Positions 8,527-16,097 of a DNA stretch of 64,000 bases are shown here, one piece after another. The notes beneath the pieces were generated by a model, which saw only the letters and a program-made list of their open reading frames with translations, searched no databases and was not told the origin of the DNA. Origin of the DNA: Streptomyces sp. NBC_00704 (lineage in GTDB: Bacteria > Actinomycetota > Actinomycetes > Streptomycetales > Streptomycetaceae). The position numbers and the translations under genes are program-made. The stretch spans positions 3,530,501 to 3,594,500 of the forward strand of contig NZ_CP109000.1 of the NCBI RefSeq assembly GCF_036226605.1, written 5' to 3'. Every line of letters begins with the position of its first letter. The stretch's first letter is position 1.

Positions 8527-10524
8527 GTGGCCACTGCGGAGCCGACACGCGCCGACGACACAGGTCCGGGACCGGACGTCGGCCGACGGACGAGGCTGCC
8601 CGCCACCCGGTCGGGCGAGCACGACCGTGACCCGGCGACACCCGCGGCGGCCGCTCCGGCGGACCCGGCGGCCGGCGAGCCCGCGGCGGACGCCGTGGTA
8701 GACGTCGAGCAGGGGCCAGCCCCCGACCACGAGGACGGCGGCCGCGCGGGCGCCCCCCGGACGGAGCCGCCGCGTGCGGCGTCCCGGACGCGGGCCGCCC
8801 TGGAACGGCTGGGCGGCCGGCTGAACCGGCACCTGGTGCTGTCGATGACGGCGCTGTCCGGCGTCCTGCATCTCGTCTGGTTCTTCACGTTCGCGAACAG
8901 CGGCGGCGATCTGGCGGCGCAGGACGCGTGGGCCGAGTTCGTGGGCCGGCATCCCGACTCGGCGTACAACCTTGCCTGGTACGGCGGCATGCACCCGGTG
9001 TCGTACAGCATGGTGTCGCCGTATCTGATGTCCGTGCTCGGCGTGCGGACGACGATGATGATCGCCGGCACGCTGTCGGCGGGGCTGCTCACTCTCATCC
9101 TGTTGCGCTGCCGCCCGGTGCGGAACCCGGTGTGGCCCGCGCTGGCGGGGATCTTCGCCCTGCTGTGCAACGCGGCCTCGGGGCGGGTGACGTTCGGGCT
9201 GGGCAACATGTTCGCGCTGGGCGCGGTGGCCGTCGTGTTCTGCTGGCCGCACCGGTGGCGCTACCGGCGGTGGGCGAAGGCGCTGTGCGCGGCGCCGCTC
9301 GCCGCGCTGGCCACGATGGGCTCGCCGGTGGCGGGGCTCTTCGTGGGCATAGTCGCCGTCGCGATGTTCCTTCAGAAGCGGCGGCCCGGCGCGTGGGCGC
9401 TCGGGCTCGCGCCCACGGTGGTCGTCGCCCTGTCCGCCTGGCTGTTCCCGTTCTCGGGCACCCAGCCGATGTCCTTCGGCTCGGCCTGTCTGCCGCTGCT
9501 GTCCGCGGTGGCGGTCTTCGCCCTCGTCCCGCACGACTGGAAGACCGTGCGGATCACGGCGGCGGTGTACGGGCTCGGGGTGCTGCTGGTGTGGCTGATC
9601 AGCTCGCAGATCGGGTCCAACATCACCCGGCTCGCGATGATGTTCACCGGCGTGGTGCTGATGGCCGCGCTGCCGTTCGCCGTGCCGCGCAGCCGCAAGT
9701 GGTACGTGATCGTCCTGTCGTCGCTGACGTTCGTGGGCTGGATCGGCTTCAAGTCGGTCGACGACGTGGTGCGGACGACCCCCGCGGCCTCCTGGGCGCG
9801 TGAGCTGGCCCCGCTCGTCAACGAGTTGCAGGGGGTCGGCGCGGAGCGGGGACGGGTGGAGGTGGTCCCGGCCCGCTCGCACCGCGAGGCGTCCGCGCTC
9901 GCGCCGTACGTCAACCTCGCCCGCGGCTGGAACCGCCAGGCCGACATGGAGCGCAACCCGCTCTTCTACGACGACACCCTCAACTCCGCGAACTACCACG
10001 ACTGGCTCCAGCGGTGGGCGGTGCACTTCGTCGTGGTGCCCAAGGAGGCCCTGGACGGGGACGGGGGCGAACGGGAGCGGCAGCTGGTGCAGCGGGGGCT
10101 GCCGTATCTGGAGCAGATCTGGGGCGACGCCAACTGGCAGCTGTTCCGGGTCCTCGATCCCGCCCCGCTGGCCGAGCCGGACGCGGTCGTGCAGCGCGCC
10201 GAGCAGGGCGAGATGACGATCGACGTGAGGAAGGCGGGCCGGATCCTGATCCGGATCCCGTACTCGCCGTGGCTGAGCGTGGTGGACGCGCAGGGCAAGA
10301 GCCTGAAGCCGCCGCAGGAGACCCCGGAGTCCAGGAGCCGGCCGGACGGGGAGCCGAAGACGTTCGACAACGTCAACGGGTGCCTGTTCGAGACGCAGGA
10401 GGACACCGAGGGTGACAGGTGGACGGTGCTGCTCGCGCCGAAGGCGGGGATCTACCGTCTCGCGGCCCCCTACCAGCTGCCGCGGGGGACGCCGTGCCCC
10501 GACGAGCTGAAGGACCGGCCCTGA
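8527..10524 (+). CDS. Polytopic membrane protein, GT-C glycosyltransferase-like architecture
   Basis: 665 residues from GTG 8527. About 95 charged, Ala/Pro-rich cytoplasmic residues come first, then roughly ten hydrophobic segments (first VLSMTALSGVLHLVWFF) to about residue 425. A soluble C-terminal domain follows (AYVNLARGWNRQADMERNP, NYHDWLQRWAVHFVVVP). A first extracytoplasmic loop with acidic residues (GGDLAAQDAWAEF) followed by many helices and a soluble tail resembles GT-C fold transferases using polyprenyl-phosphate sugars. I cannot place it in a named family, and some databases may call such proteins MFS. It may form a cell-envelope pair with the upstream carboxypeptidase, although a terminator separates them. 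Confidence 0.6.
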   Translation: MATAEPTRADDTGPGPDVGRRTRLPATRSGEHDRDPATPAAAAPADPAAGEPAADAVVDVEQGPAPDHEDGGRAGAPRTEPPRAASRTRAALERLGGRLNRHLVLSMTALSGVLHLVWFFTFANSGGDLAAQDAWAEFVGRHPDSAYNLAWYGGMHPVSYSMVSPYLMSVLGVRTTMMIAGTLSAGLLTLILLRCRPVRNPVWPALAGIFALLCNAASGRVTFGLGNMFALGAVAVVFCWPHRWRYRRWAKALCAAPLAALATMGSPVAGLFVGIVAVAMFLQKRRPGAWALGLAPTVVVALSAWLFPFSGTQPMSFGSACLPLLSAVAVFALVPHDWKTVRITAAVYGLGVLLVWLISSQIGSNITRLAMMFTGVVLMAALPFAVPRSRKWYVIVLSSLTFVGWIGFKSVDDVVRTTPAASWARELAPLVNELQGVGAERGRVEVVPARSHREASALAPYVNLARGWNRQADMERNPLFYDDTLNSANYHDWLQRWAVHFVVVPKEALDGDGGERERQLVQRGLPYLEQIWGDANWQLFRVLDPAPLAEPDAVVQRAEQGEMTIDVRKAGRILIRIPYSPWLSVVDAQGKSLKPPQETPESRSRPDGEPKTFDNVNGCLFETQEDTEGDRWTVLLAPKAGIYRLAAPYQLPRGTPCPDELKDRP

Positions 10525-10549
10525 CCGTCCCGGCCGTCCTGGGTCCTGG

Positions 10550-11389
10550 TCAGCGCAGCCGGTCCACGTAGCGGTCGGTGCCCGGCACCGTCGGGACGAA
10601 CGGGGCGAGCAGTTCCACCCGCCCGAGGCCCGACTCGGCCACGGTCTCCTCCAGGCCGGTGAAGTGCCGGTCCCAGCACTCGCGGGGGTCCTGCTCCAGG
10701 AACCACAGCAGGGTCAGCCGGGTGTCGACGCCCTCGACCTGCCTGACGTAGCTCATGCGGTCGCCGGGCAGGGGGGTGGGGCGGAAGACGGTGACCATGG
10801 CCGCCGGGGAGCCGGCCGCCCGCTTGGGCAGGTGGCGGGAGCGCAGCCACTCCAGGAGTCCGGCGCGCTGCTCGGCGGAGTCGGCGTCGATCACCTCGAC
10901 GACGAGACCGGCGTAGGGGTGGTCGAGGGCGTGGAAGTCGCGCGGGCCCGCGGCGCCGTCCCGGTAGACCGTCGTCTCGTGGTCCTGGAACGCCGTGAAG
11001 ACGTGGGTGCGGTCCTGGTAGACGCGGGCGTCGCGGTTGAGGCGCCTGTTGATGGCGACCGTCCACCTCATGTGGTCGTCGTAGCGGCCGTCGGTGATCC
11101 AGTAGGTGGAGAGGTAGCAGCCCGCGGTGACGGGCCGGGCGATCGCCGACTTCTCGGGGCGGCGCAGGAGTTGCAGGTCGCGGGTGGCGACCCAGCGGCG
11201 GCCCGCGTACATCCAGGGCATGGCCATCGCGCCGGCGTAGAAGTGGTCGTCCTCGTACCAGCGGTTGTAGGCGTACTCGTGGCCCGGGTGCGGTTCGACC
11301 ATCGTGATCAGGGCGTGGCCGGGGCGGACCCCGTAGGGGCCCACGGAGGCCAGTTCGGCGTACGTCTCGCTGCGGGTCTCGTCGCTCAC
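10550..11389 (-). CDS. Uncharacterised protein, possibly tandem EthD/dimeric alpha-beta barrel fold
   Basis: 279 residues from ATG 11389, no signal peptide or membrane segment. Near residue 40, HEYAYNRWYEDDHFYAGAMA followed by YAGRRWVAT resembles the EthD/ABM pattern (YNRWYDEVHL...PG...RRY) of dimeric alpha-beta barrels. The C-terminal half (LLEWLRSRHLPKR, TLLWFLEQDPRECWDRHF) could be a second copy. Such folds often assist cofactor-free oxygenation or cyclase chemistry. It diverges from the SDR at 11467 and shares with it one regulon palindrome at 11423-11439. The two probably act on the same metabolite. Function unknown. Confidence 0.6.
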   Translation of the reverse strand: MSDETRSETYAELASVGPYGVRPGHALITMVEPHPGHEYAYNRWYEDDHFYAGAMAMPWMYAGRRWVATRDLQLLRRPEKSAIARPVTAGCYLSTYWITDGRYDDHMRWTVAINRRLNRDARVYQDRTHVFTAFQDHETTVYRDGAAGPRDFHALDHPYAGLVVEVIDADSAEQRAGLLEWLRSRHLPKRAAGSPAAMVTVFRPTPLPGDRMSYVRQVEGVDTRLTLLWFLEQDPRECWDRHFTGLEETVAESGLGRVELLAPFVPTVPGTDRYVDRLR

Positions 11390-11422
11390 GCGTCTTCCCC
11401 TTCCTCGGCGGCTGGCCCATAC

Positions 11423-11439
11423 TCTGACGCTCCGTCAGA
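11423..11439. promoter_or_regulatory. Regulon palindrome 1 (CTGAC-N5-GTCAG)
   Basis: TCTGACGCTCCGTCAGA is a perfect dyad outside its 3-bp centre. It lies 34 nt before the 10550-11389 gene and 27 nt before the SDR gene, so one bound dimer could control both. Confidence 0.75.
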
Positions 11440-11466
11440 CAATGCGCCAGGGTCAGGGAGGTCCCG

Positions 11467-12252
11467 ATGTCACTGCTCAACGGCAGGACCGTCGTCGTCT
11501 CGGGAGTGGGCGCCGGGCTCGGCCACCAGGTCGCCGCGGCGGTCGTCCGGGACGGCGGGAACGCCGTGCTCGGGGCGCGGACCGAGGAGAACCTCGCGAA
11601 GAGCGCGGCCGGGATCGACCCCTCGGGGGCGCGCACGGCGTACCGGGTCACGGACGTCACCGACGAGGGGCAGTGCGAGGCGCTGGCGGGGCTGGCGCGG
11701 GAGCGGTTCGGGCGGATCGACGCGGTGGTGCACGTGGCGGCCTGGGACTCGTACTTCGGCGGGCTGGAGGACGCCGACTTCGCCACCTGGCAGTCGGTGA
11801 TCGACGTCAATCTGCTGGGCGCCCTGCGGATGACCCGGGCCTGCCTGCCGGGGCTGAAGGCGGGCGGCGGGTCGGTCGTGTTCATCGGGACGCAGTCGGC
11901 GGTGGCGGCCCCCTCGCAGGTGCGGCAGGCGGCGTACGCGGCCTCCAAGGGGGCGCTGACCAGTGCCATGTACTCCCTCGCGCGCGAGCTGGGTCCGCAC
12001 CGGATCCGGGTCAACACCGTGCTGCCGGGGTGGATGTGGGGGCCGCCGGTGCAGGCGTACGTGCGGTTCACCGCGCACACCGAGGGGGTGCCGGAGGAGG
12101 AGGTCCTCGGGCGGCTGGCCGAGCGCATGGCGCTGCCCGAGCTGGCGACGGACGGGGACGTGGCGGACGCCGCGGTGTTCCTGGCCTCGGACCGGGCGCG
12201 GGCCATCACCGGACAATCGCTGCTGGTCAACGCCGGGGAGCTGATGCGCTGA
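11467..12252 (+). CDS. Short-chain dehydrogenase/reductase
   Basis: 261 residues with GGGAGG 6 nt before ATG 11467. A classical SDR: the cofactor loop VVVSGVGAGLGHQVAAAVV, the NAG-equivalent written VVHVAAWDSYF, the catalytic Ser in VVFIGTQSAVAAPSQ, and the Tyr-x-x-x-Lys motif in AAYAASKGALTSAMYSLAREL. The substitution of the usual NNAG by HVAA is atypical. It should oxidise a hydroxyl or reduce a carbonyl using NAD(P). The gene is preceded by a regulon palindrome and followed at 137 bp by a symporter gene in the same direction. Confidence 0.9.
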   Translation: MSLLNGRTVVVSGVGAGLGHQVAAAVVRDGGNAVLGARTEENLAKSAAGIDPSGARTAYRVTDVTDEGQCEALAGLARERFGRIDAVVHVAAWDSYFGGLEDADFATWQSVIDVNLLGALRMTRACLPGLKAGGGSVVFIGTQSAVAAPSQVRQAAYAASKGALTSAMYSLARELGPHRIRVNTVLPGWMWGPPVQAYVRFTAHTEGVPEEEVLGRLAERMALPELATDGDVADAAVFLASDRARAITGQSLLVNAGELMR

Positions 12253-12389
12253 GTTCAGATAGGTGAACGCAGGACACCATACAGAATTCTTTTACCTCCC
12301 TTTGACTCGTCGGTTACTTGTCGTGTTCACGTGGCAGCGCCCACGATGAGCGCCGAGCTGAACGCGGGCTGAACCACGGGAGGGCGCAC

Positions 12390-13958
12390 ATGAACGGTCT
12401 CGACTGGGCCGTGCTCATCGGCTATTTCGGCGTGATGGTCGCGATCGGCGTCTGGTCGCACAAACGCGTCGACGACGTGAGCGACTTCTTCACCGCCGGC
12501 GGCAAGATGCCCTGGTGGCTGTCCGGCATCTCGCACCACATGTCGGGCTACAGCGCGGTGATGTTCACCGGGTACGCGGGCATCGCCTACACCTACGGCG
12601 TCACCTCGTTCGTCACCTGGTCCTTCCCGATCGCCCTCGGCATCGCGATCGGCTCGAAGCTGTTCGCGCCCCGCATCAACCGGCTGCGGTCCAGGCTCCG
12701 GGTGGCCTCCCCGCTGGAGTACCTGAAGAACCGCTACGACCTCAAGACCCAGCAGGCCCTGGCCTGGTCCGGGATGCTGCTGAAGATCGTCGACGTGGGG
12801 GCCAAATGGGCCGCCATCGCCACCCTGCTGTCCGTGTTCACCGGCCTCTCCCTCAACCAGGGCATCCTCATCACCGGCGCGATCACCGCGGTCTACTGCA
12901 CGATCGGCGGCCTGTGGGCGGACGCGCTCACCGAACTCGGCCAGTTCGTCATCCAGTTGCTGGCCGGCGTCGCCATGCTGATCGCCGTCGTGCTGAAGCT
13001 CGACGACAAGGGCATCGGATTCACCGAGGCCTGGCACCAGCCCGCCCTCCAGGGCCACGACAAGCCGCTGGTCGCCCAGTACGGCACGGTGTTCCTGCTC
13101 GCGTTCCTCTTCATCAAGCTGTTCGAGTACAACGGCGGCATGCTCAACCAGGCCCAGCGGTACATGGCCACGGCCGGCCCCAAGGAGGCCGAGCGGTCGG
13201 CGCGGCTGTCGGCGGTGCTGTGGCTGGTCTGGCCGCTGGTGCTGTTCTACCCGATGTGGATGTCACCGCTGCTCGTGACGTCGAACAAGCCCGACGGCTC
13301 CGACTCCTACGCCCTGATGACCGAACAGCTCCTCCCGCACGGCCTCCTGGGGCTCGTCATCGTCGGGTTCTTCTCCCACACGATGGCCATGTGCTCCTCC
13401 GACGCCAACGCCATCGCCGCCGTCTTCACCCGGGACTGCGCACCGGTCATCTGGGCCAGGGCGCGCGCGTGGAACCAGCACTCCGGGCTGATCGCGGCAC
13501 GCGTGACGACCGTCGTCTTCCTCGGGCTGTCGATGGCGGCGGCCACCCAGGTCAACTCCCCCGCCTTCAAGGACATCATCACCGTCGTCATCAAGTGGGT
13601 GGCCGGTCTGATGGGCCCGATGGCGATCCCGATGATGCTGGGCCTGCTGCGTCCGTTCCGCCGCTCCGGCCCGACGGCGGCGCTGACCAGCTGGGCGATG
13701 GGCCTGCTGGCCTTCTGGCTGGTCAACTACCCGATCAACTGGAACGTCGACGGCGGAGTCCCGCTCCAGTACCAGGTGTCGATCCCGCTCGCCGTCTCGC
13801 TCGTCCTCTACATCCTCATCGGCTTCCTGAAGCCCGAGGACACCCCGGAACGGCTCGCGGTCATCGAGACCATCAACTCGGACGGGGACGGCGACGCCTC
13901 GGCCGCCGCACCCCTCCCCGGCCCCCGCGACGAGCTCTCCGCGGCGGCGAAGGACTGA
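12390..13958 (+). CDS. Sodium:solute symporter (SSS family)
   Basis: 522 residues; ATG 12390 is chosen because GGGAGG lies 6 nt upstream and the membrane protein begins at MNGLDWAVLIGYFGVMVAIG. About 13 helices are apparent. Family landmarks include DFFTAGGKMPWWLSGISHH in the TM1-TM2 region and ADALTELGQFVIQLLAGVAM. It should couple Na+ entry to uptake of an organic solute across the inner membrane; sugars, carboxylates, proline and solutes with amine groups are all known for the family. It sits 137 bp after an SDR of the palindrome regulon, so it might import that pathway's substrate, but no palindrome precedes it. The tail (490-522) is Ala/Asp-rich and cytoplasmic. Confidence 0.88.
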   Translation: MNGLDWAVLIGYFGVMVAIGVWSHKRVDDVSDFFTAGGKMPWWLSGISHHMSGYSAVMFTGYAGIAYTYGVTSFVTWSFPIALGIAIGSKLFAPRINRLRSRLRVASPLEYLKNRYDLKTQQALAWSGMLLKIVDVGAKWAAIATLLSVFTGLSLNQGILITGAITAVYCTIGGLWADALTELGQFVIQLLAGVAMLIAVVLKLDDKGIGFTEAWHQPALQGHDKPLVAQYGTVFLLAFLFIKLFEYNGGMLNQAQRYMATAGPKEAERSARLSAVLWLVWPLVLFYPMWMSPLLVTSNKPDGSDSYALMTEQLLPHGLLGLVIVGFFSHTMAMCSSDANAIAAVFTRDCAPVIWARARAWNQHSGLIAARVTTVVFLGLSMAAATQVNSPAFKDIITVVIKWVAGLMGPMAIPMMLGLLRPFRRSGPTAALTSWAMGLLAFWLVNYPINWNVDGGVPLQYQVSIPLAVSLVLYILIGFLKPEDTPERLAVIETINSDGDGDASAAAPLPGPRDELSAAAKD

Positions 13959-14011
13959 CCGGAAGGACTGTCCGGAAGGACTGATCGGACGCCGGCACCG
14001 GCGCTGCCGCG

Positions 14012-14092
14012 CCCTCCCCCTCGTCCCTCGTCCCCTGTCCCTCGTCCCCTGTCCCCCGTCCTCGTCCCCCGCGTCTCGTCCCCCGCGCCTCG
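14012..14092. repeat. Polypyrimidine degenerate repeat between convergent genes
   Basis: The + strand is almost purely C and T with scattered G, made of iterated CCTCGTCCC, CCTGTCCC and CTCGTCCCCCGCG units. It fills the gap between the symporter gene and the ADP-ribosylglycohydrolase-like gene. Strand asymmetry of this kind can arise by slippage and may form non-B DNA. No hairpin terminator is evident here. Confidence 0.6.
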
Positions 14093-15253
14093 TCAGAGGT
14101 CGCGGGGGTAGCGGGACAGCCAGCCTGGTGACGCGCCGGCGGGGTTGTGCAGCGCCGGGCCCTGGGTCATCTCGATGGCGAAGTCGTCGGCCAGCTCCAG
14201 CATCGTGGGACGGCCCTCCAGCTCGGCCAGCCAGGCCGGCGGGAGGGCCGTCTCGCCGTGCACGGCCCCCAGCAGCCCGCCCGCCACGGCCGCGGTCGCC
14301 GCCGAGGGCGCGCCGTGGTTCACCGCCAGCCGCAGACCGTGCCGGACGTCCTGCGCCACGAGCGCGCAGTACACGGCGGCCGACAGCACCGCCCGCGCGG
14401 TCCCGCCCGCCGCCAGCTCCTCCACCCTCTCCGGGGCCGGCAGCCCTTGCCGCACCGCGCCCAGCGCGCGTTGCAGCGCCTCCGACACCGGCTCGTGGCC
14501 CGGCCGCGCGGACAGCAGGGCCAGCGCCCGCTGCACCGCGCCGTCCAGGCTCTCGCCGCGGGCCAGCGCGTGCACGGTGACCGCGTACGCGCCCGCCGAC
14601 AGACCCGCCGTGGGGTGACCGTGGGTCTGGGCCGCGCACTCGACGGCCAGTTGCGCGACGAGCTGCGGCTCCCAGCCGACGAGCAGCCCGAACGGCGCCG
14701 ACCGCGCCACGACCTCCGGGCCGTCCGCGTCGGGGCTCTTGGGCGAGTCGAGCGTGCCCATCACGTCGTCGCCCAGCCCCAGCAGCAGCGTCCGGGTCGG
14801 GTCGCGGCGGACGTAGAGCCACTCCTCGCGGGCCAGCCAGCCGTTGTCCTTGCGGCGCAGGTCGGGGCCCCAGTCGCGCTGGGTGGCGGCCCAGCGCAGA
14901 TACGCCCGGTGCAGGTCGGTCGGCGGATGCCAGGCGCCGGTGTCCCTGCGGACCTGGGCGCGGACGAGGCCGTCCATGGTGAAGAGGGTCAGCTGGGTGA
15001 GGTGGCTGACCGCGCCGCGCCGCCCGTGGGCCGGGGCCAGGTCCACGACGCCCTCGGGGCCGTGTCCCTGCCGGATCTCCTCCAGGTCCAGCCCGTCGAC
15101 GGGCGCGCCGAGCGCGTCCCCGACCGCCGCGCCGAGCAGCGTGCCGCGCACCCGGCTGCGGAAGTCCTGTTGTTCGGCGCGGCCCCAGACGGGCCCGGCA
15201 GTCGCACCCACCAAGTCCTCCCGGGCACCGTCCGTACGTACGACGTCCGTCAC
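14093..15253 (-). CDS. ADP-ribosylglycohydrolase-family protein lacking metal ligands
   Basis: 386 residues from GTG 15253 (no clear Shine-Dalgarno). The fold is that of DraG/ARH proteins: RGTLLGAAVGDALGAPVDG near residue 36 and AATAAVAGGLLGAVHGETALPPAW near 317. ARH enzymes remove ADP-ribose using two Mg2+ ions held by a D-D-T motif and a late G-D-S-D motif. Here the first reads SHLTQLTLFT (H84-L85 in place of Asp-Asp) and the second NHGAPSAAT (A314-P315-S316 in place of D-S-D). Catalysis of the usual kind therefore looks lost, leaving a binding or structural role. The DNWL/EEWLYVRRDPTR insertion around 135-153 looks lineage-specific. Confidence 0.82.
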   Translation of the reverse strand: MTDVVRTDGAREDLVGATAGPVWGRAEQQDFRSRVRGTLLGAAVGDALGAPVDGLDLEEIRQGHGPEGVVDLAPAHGRRGAVSHLTQLTLFTMDGLVRAQVRRDTGAWHPPTDLHRAYLRWAATQRDWGPDLRRKDNGWLAREEWLYVRRDPTRTLLLGLGDDVMGTLDSPKSPDADGPEVVARSAPFGLLVGWEPQLVAQLAVECAAQTHGHPTAGLSAGAYAVTVHALARGESLDGAVQRALALLSARPGHEPVSEALQRALGAVRQGLPAPERVEELAAGGTARAVLSAAVYCALVAQDVRHGLRLAVNHGAPSAATAAVAGGLLGAVHGETALPPAWLAELEGRPTMLELADDFAIEMTQGPALHNPAGASPGWLSRYPRDL

Positions 15254-15432
15254 TGTAATCGAACACGCCTCGCCCGCCGTCGCGGGCGGGGACGGTCGGG
15301 TGGAGGGGACGTGGAGACCTGGTGTCGGGCAGGCTCACCGGGACGGTCGCGCTCCACCTGGCCGGTGACCGGCGCCGCGGACGTACGTGCCGGCCGGCCC
15401 CCGCGTCCGCGCGGTGAGCCGAACGACCGGCC

Positions 15433-16020
15433 CTAGTCGACGACCCTGACCTTCGTTCCCGTCTCGCCGAACGCCCACAGCGCCGCGCCGTCGGCCTTGG
15501 GCATCCGGATGCCGCCCGTCTGCGCGCCCGCGGCGGCCGGGGGCGGGGAGGAGCCGTCGACGGCGTTGGAGAAGGCGATGTTCACGCCCGAGGCGGCGGA
15601 GAAGTAGACGACGTGCTCGATGGCCACGCCGTCGGAGCCGGTGACGGCGTCCTTGCGCACCGACACCGTGTAGGCGCCGACGGCCGGGTTCACCGTGCCG
15701 GGCCAGACGGTGAAGGTGCGGCGGGCCGTGTCGTCCGCGTCGACCAGCCAGACGCGGTGCTGCCCCAGCGAGTAGACGACCCGGCGGCCGGTGCCCGACC
15801 GGTCGGGGACCGGGGCGGCCTGTGCGGGGGCGGACGGCTTGGGCGCGCCCGACGGCTTCGCGCTCGCGGACGCCGGGGCCTTGGGGGACTTCACCGCCGA
15901 CGCCGTCGGGTGCGGGCCGTTCTGGGCCTGCGCCGTCAGCGCGACGACGGCGGCGATCGCACCGGCGGTCAGGCCGGTGACCCAGGCCCAGGAGGGAAGC
16001 CGTCGGGCAGGCACGGGCAC
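15433..16020 (-). CDS. Exported L,D-transpeptidase-like protein without catalytic Cys/His
   Basis: 195 residues from GTG 16020, with GAGGAG 6 nt upstream. An N-terminal membrane anchor or uncleaved signal (WAWVTGLTAGAIAAVVALTAQA) is followed by a Ser/Ala/Pro linker (38-70). The YkuD-like domain starts at GRRVVYSLGQHRVWLVDADD. In active enzymes the end of the domain reads S-H-G-C-I-R-M; here it is QTGGIRMPKADGAALWAF, so the His aligns with T168 and the nucleophilic Cys with G170. It should therefore not form 3-3 cross-links. A peptidoglycan-binding or regulatory role is possible. It follows the fbiC gene on the same strand, 77 bp apart. Confidence 0.75.
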   Translation of the reverse strand: MPVPARRLPSWAWVTGLTAGAIAAVVALTAQAQNGPHPTASAVKSPKAPASASAKPSGAPKPSAPAQAAPVPDRSGTGRRVVYSLGQHRVWLVDADDTARRTFTVWPGTVNPAVGAYTVSVRKDAVTGSDGVAIEHVVYFSAASGVNIAFSNAVDGSSPPPAAAGAQTGGIRMPKADGAALWAFGETGTKVRVVD

Positions 16021-16097
16021 GCATCTCCTCAGCTACGGGACCCCACGACCACGAGGGGTCCGATCATCGTACTGTGGGGATCCCGCAGGGCCGTCCC

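Noticed and set aside
5597..8641. 1014-codon minus ORF opposite the carboxypeptidase
   Set aside because: Arg/Gly/Leu-rich shadow frame; the + frame has all three penicillin-binding motifs.
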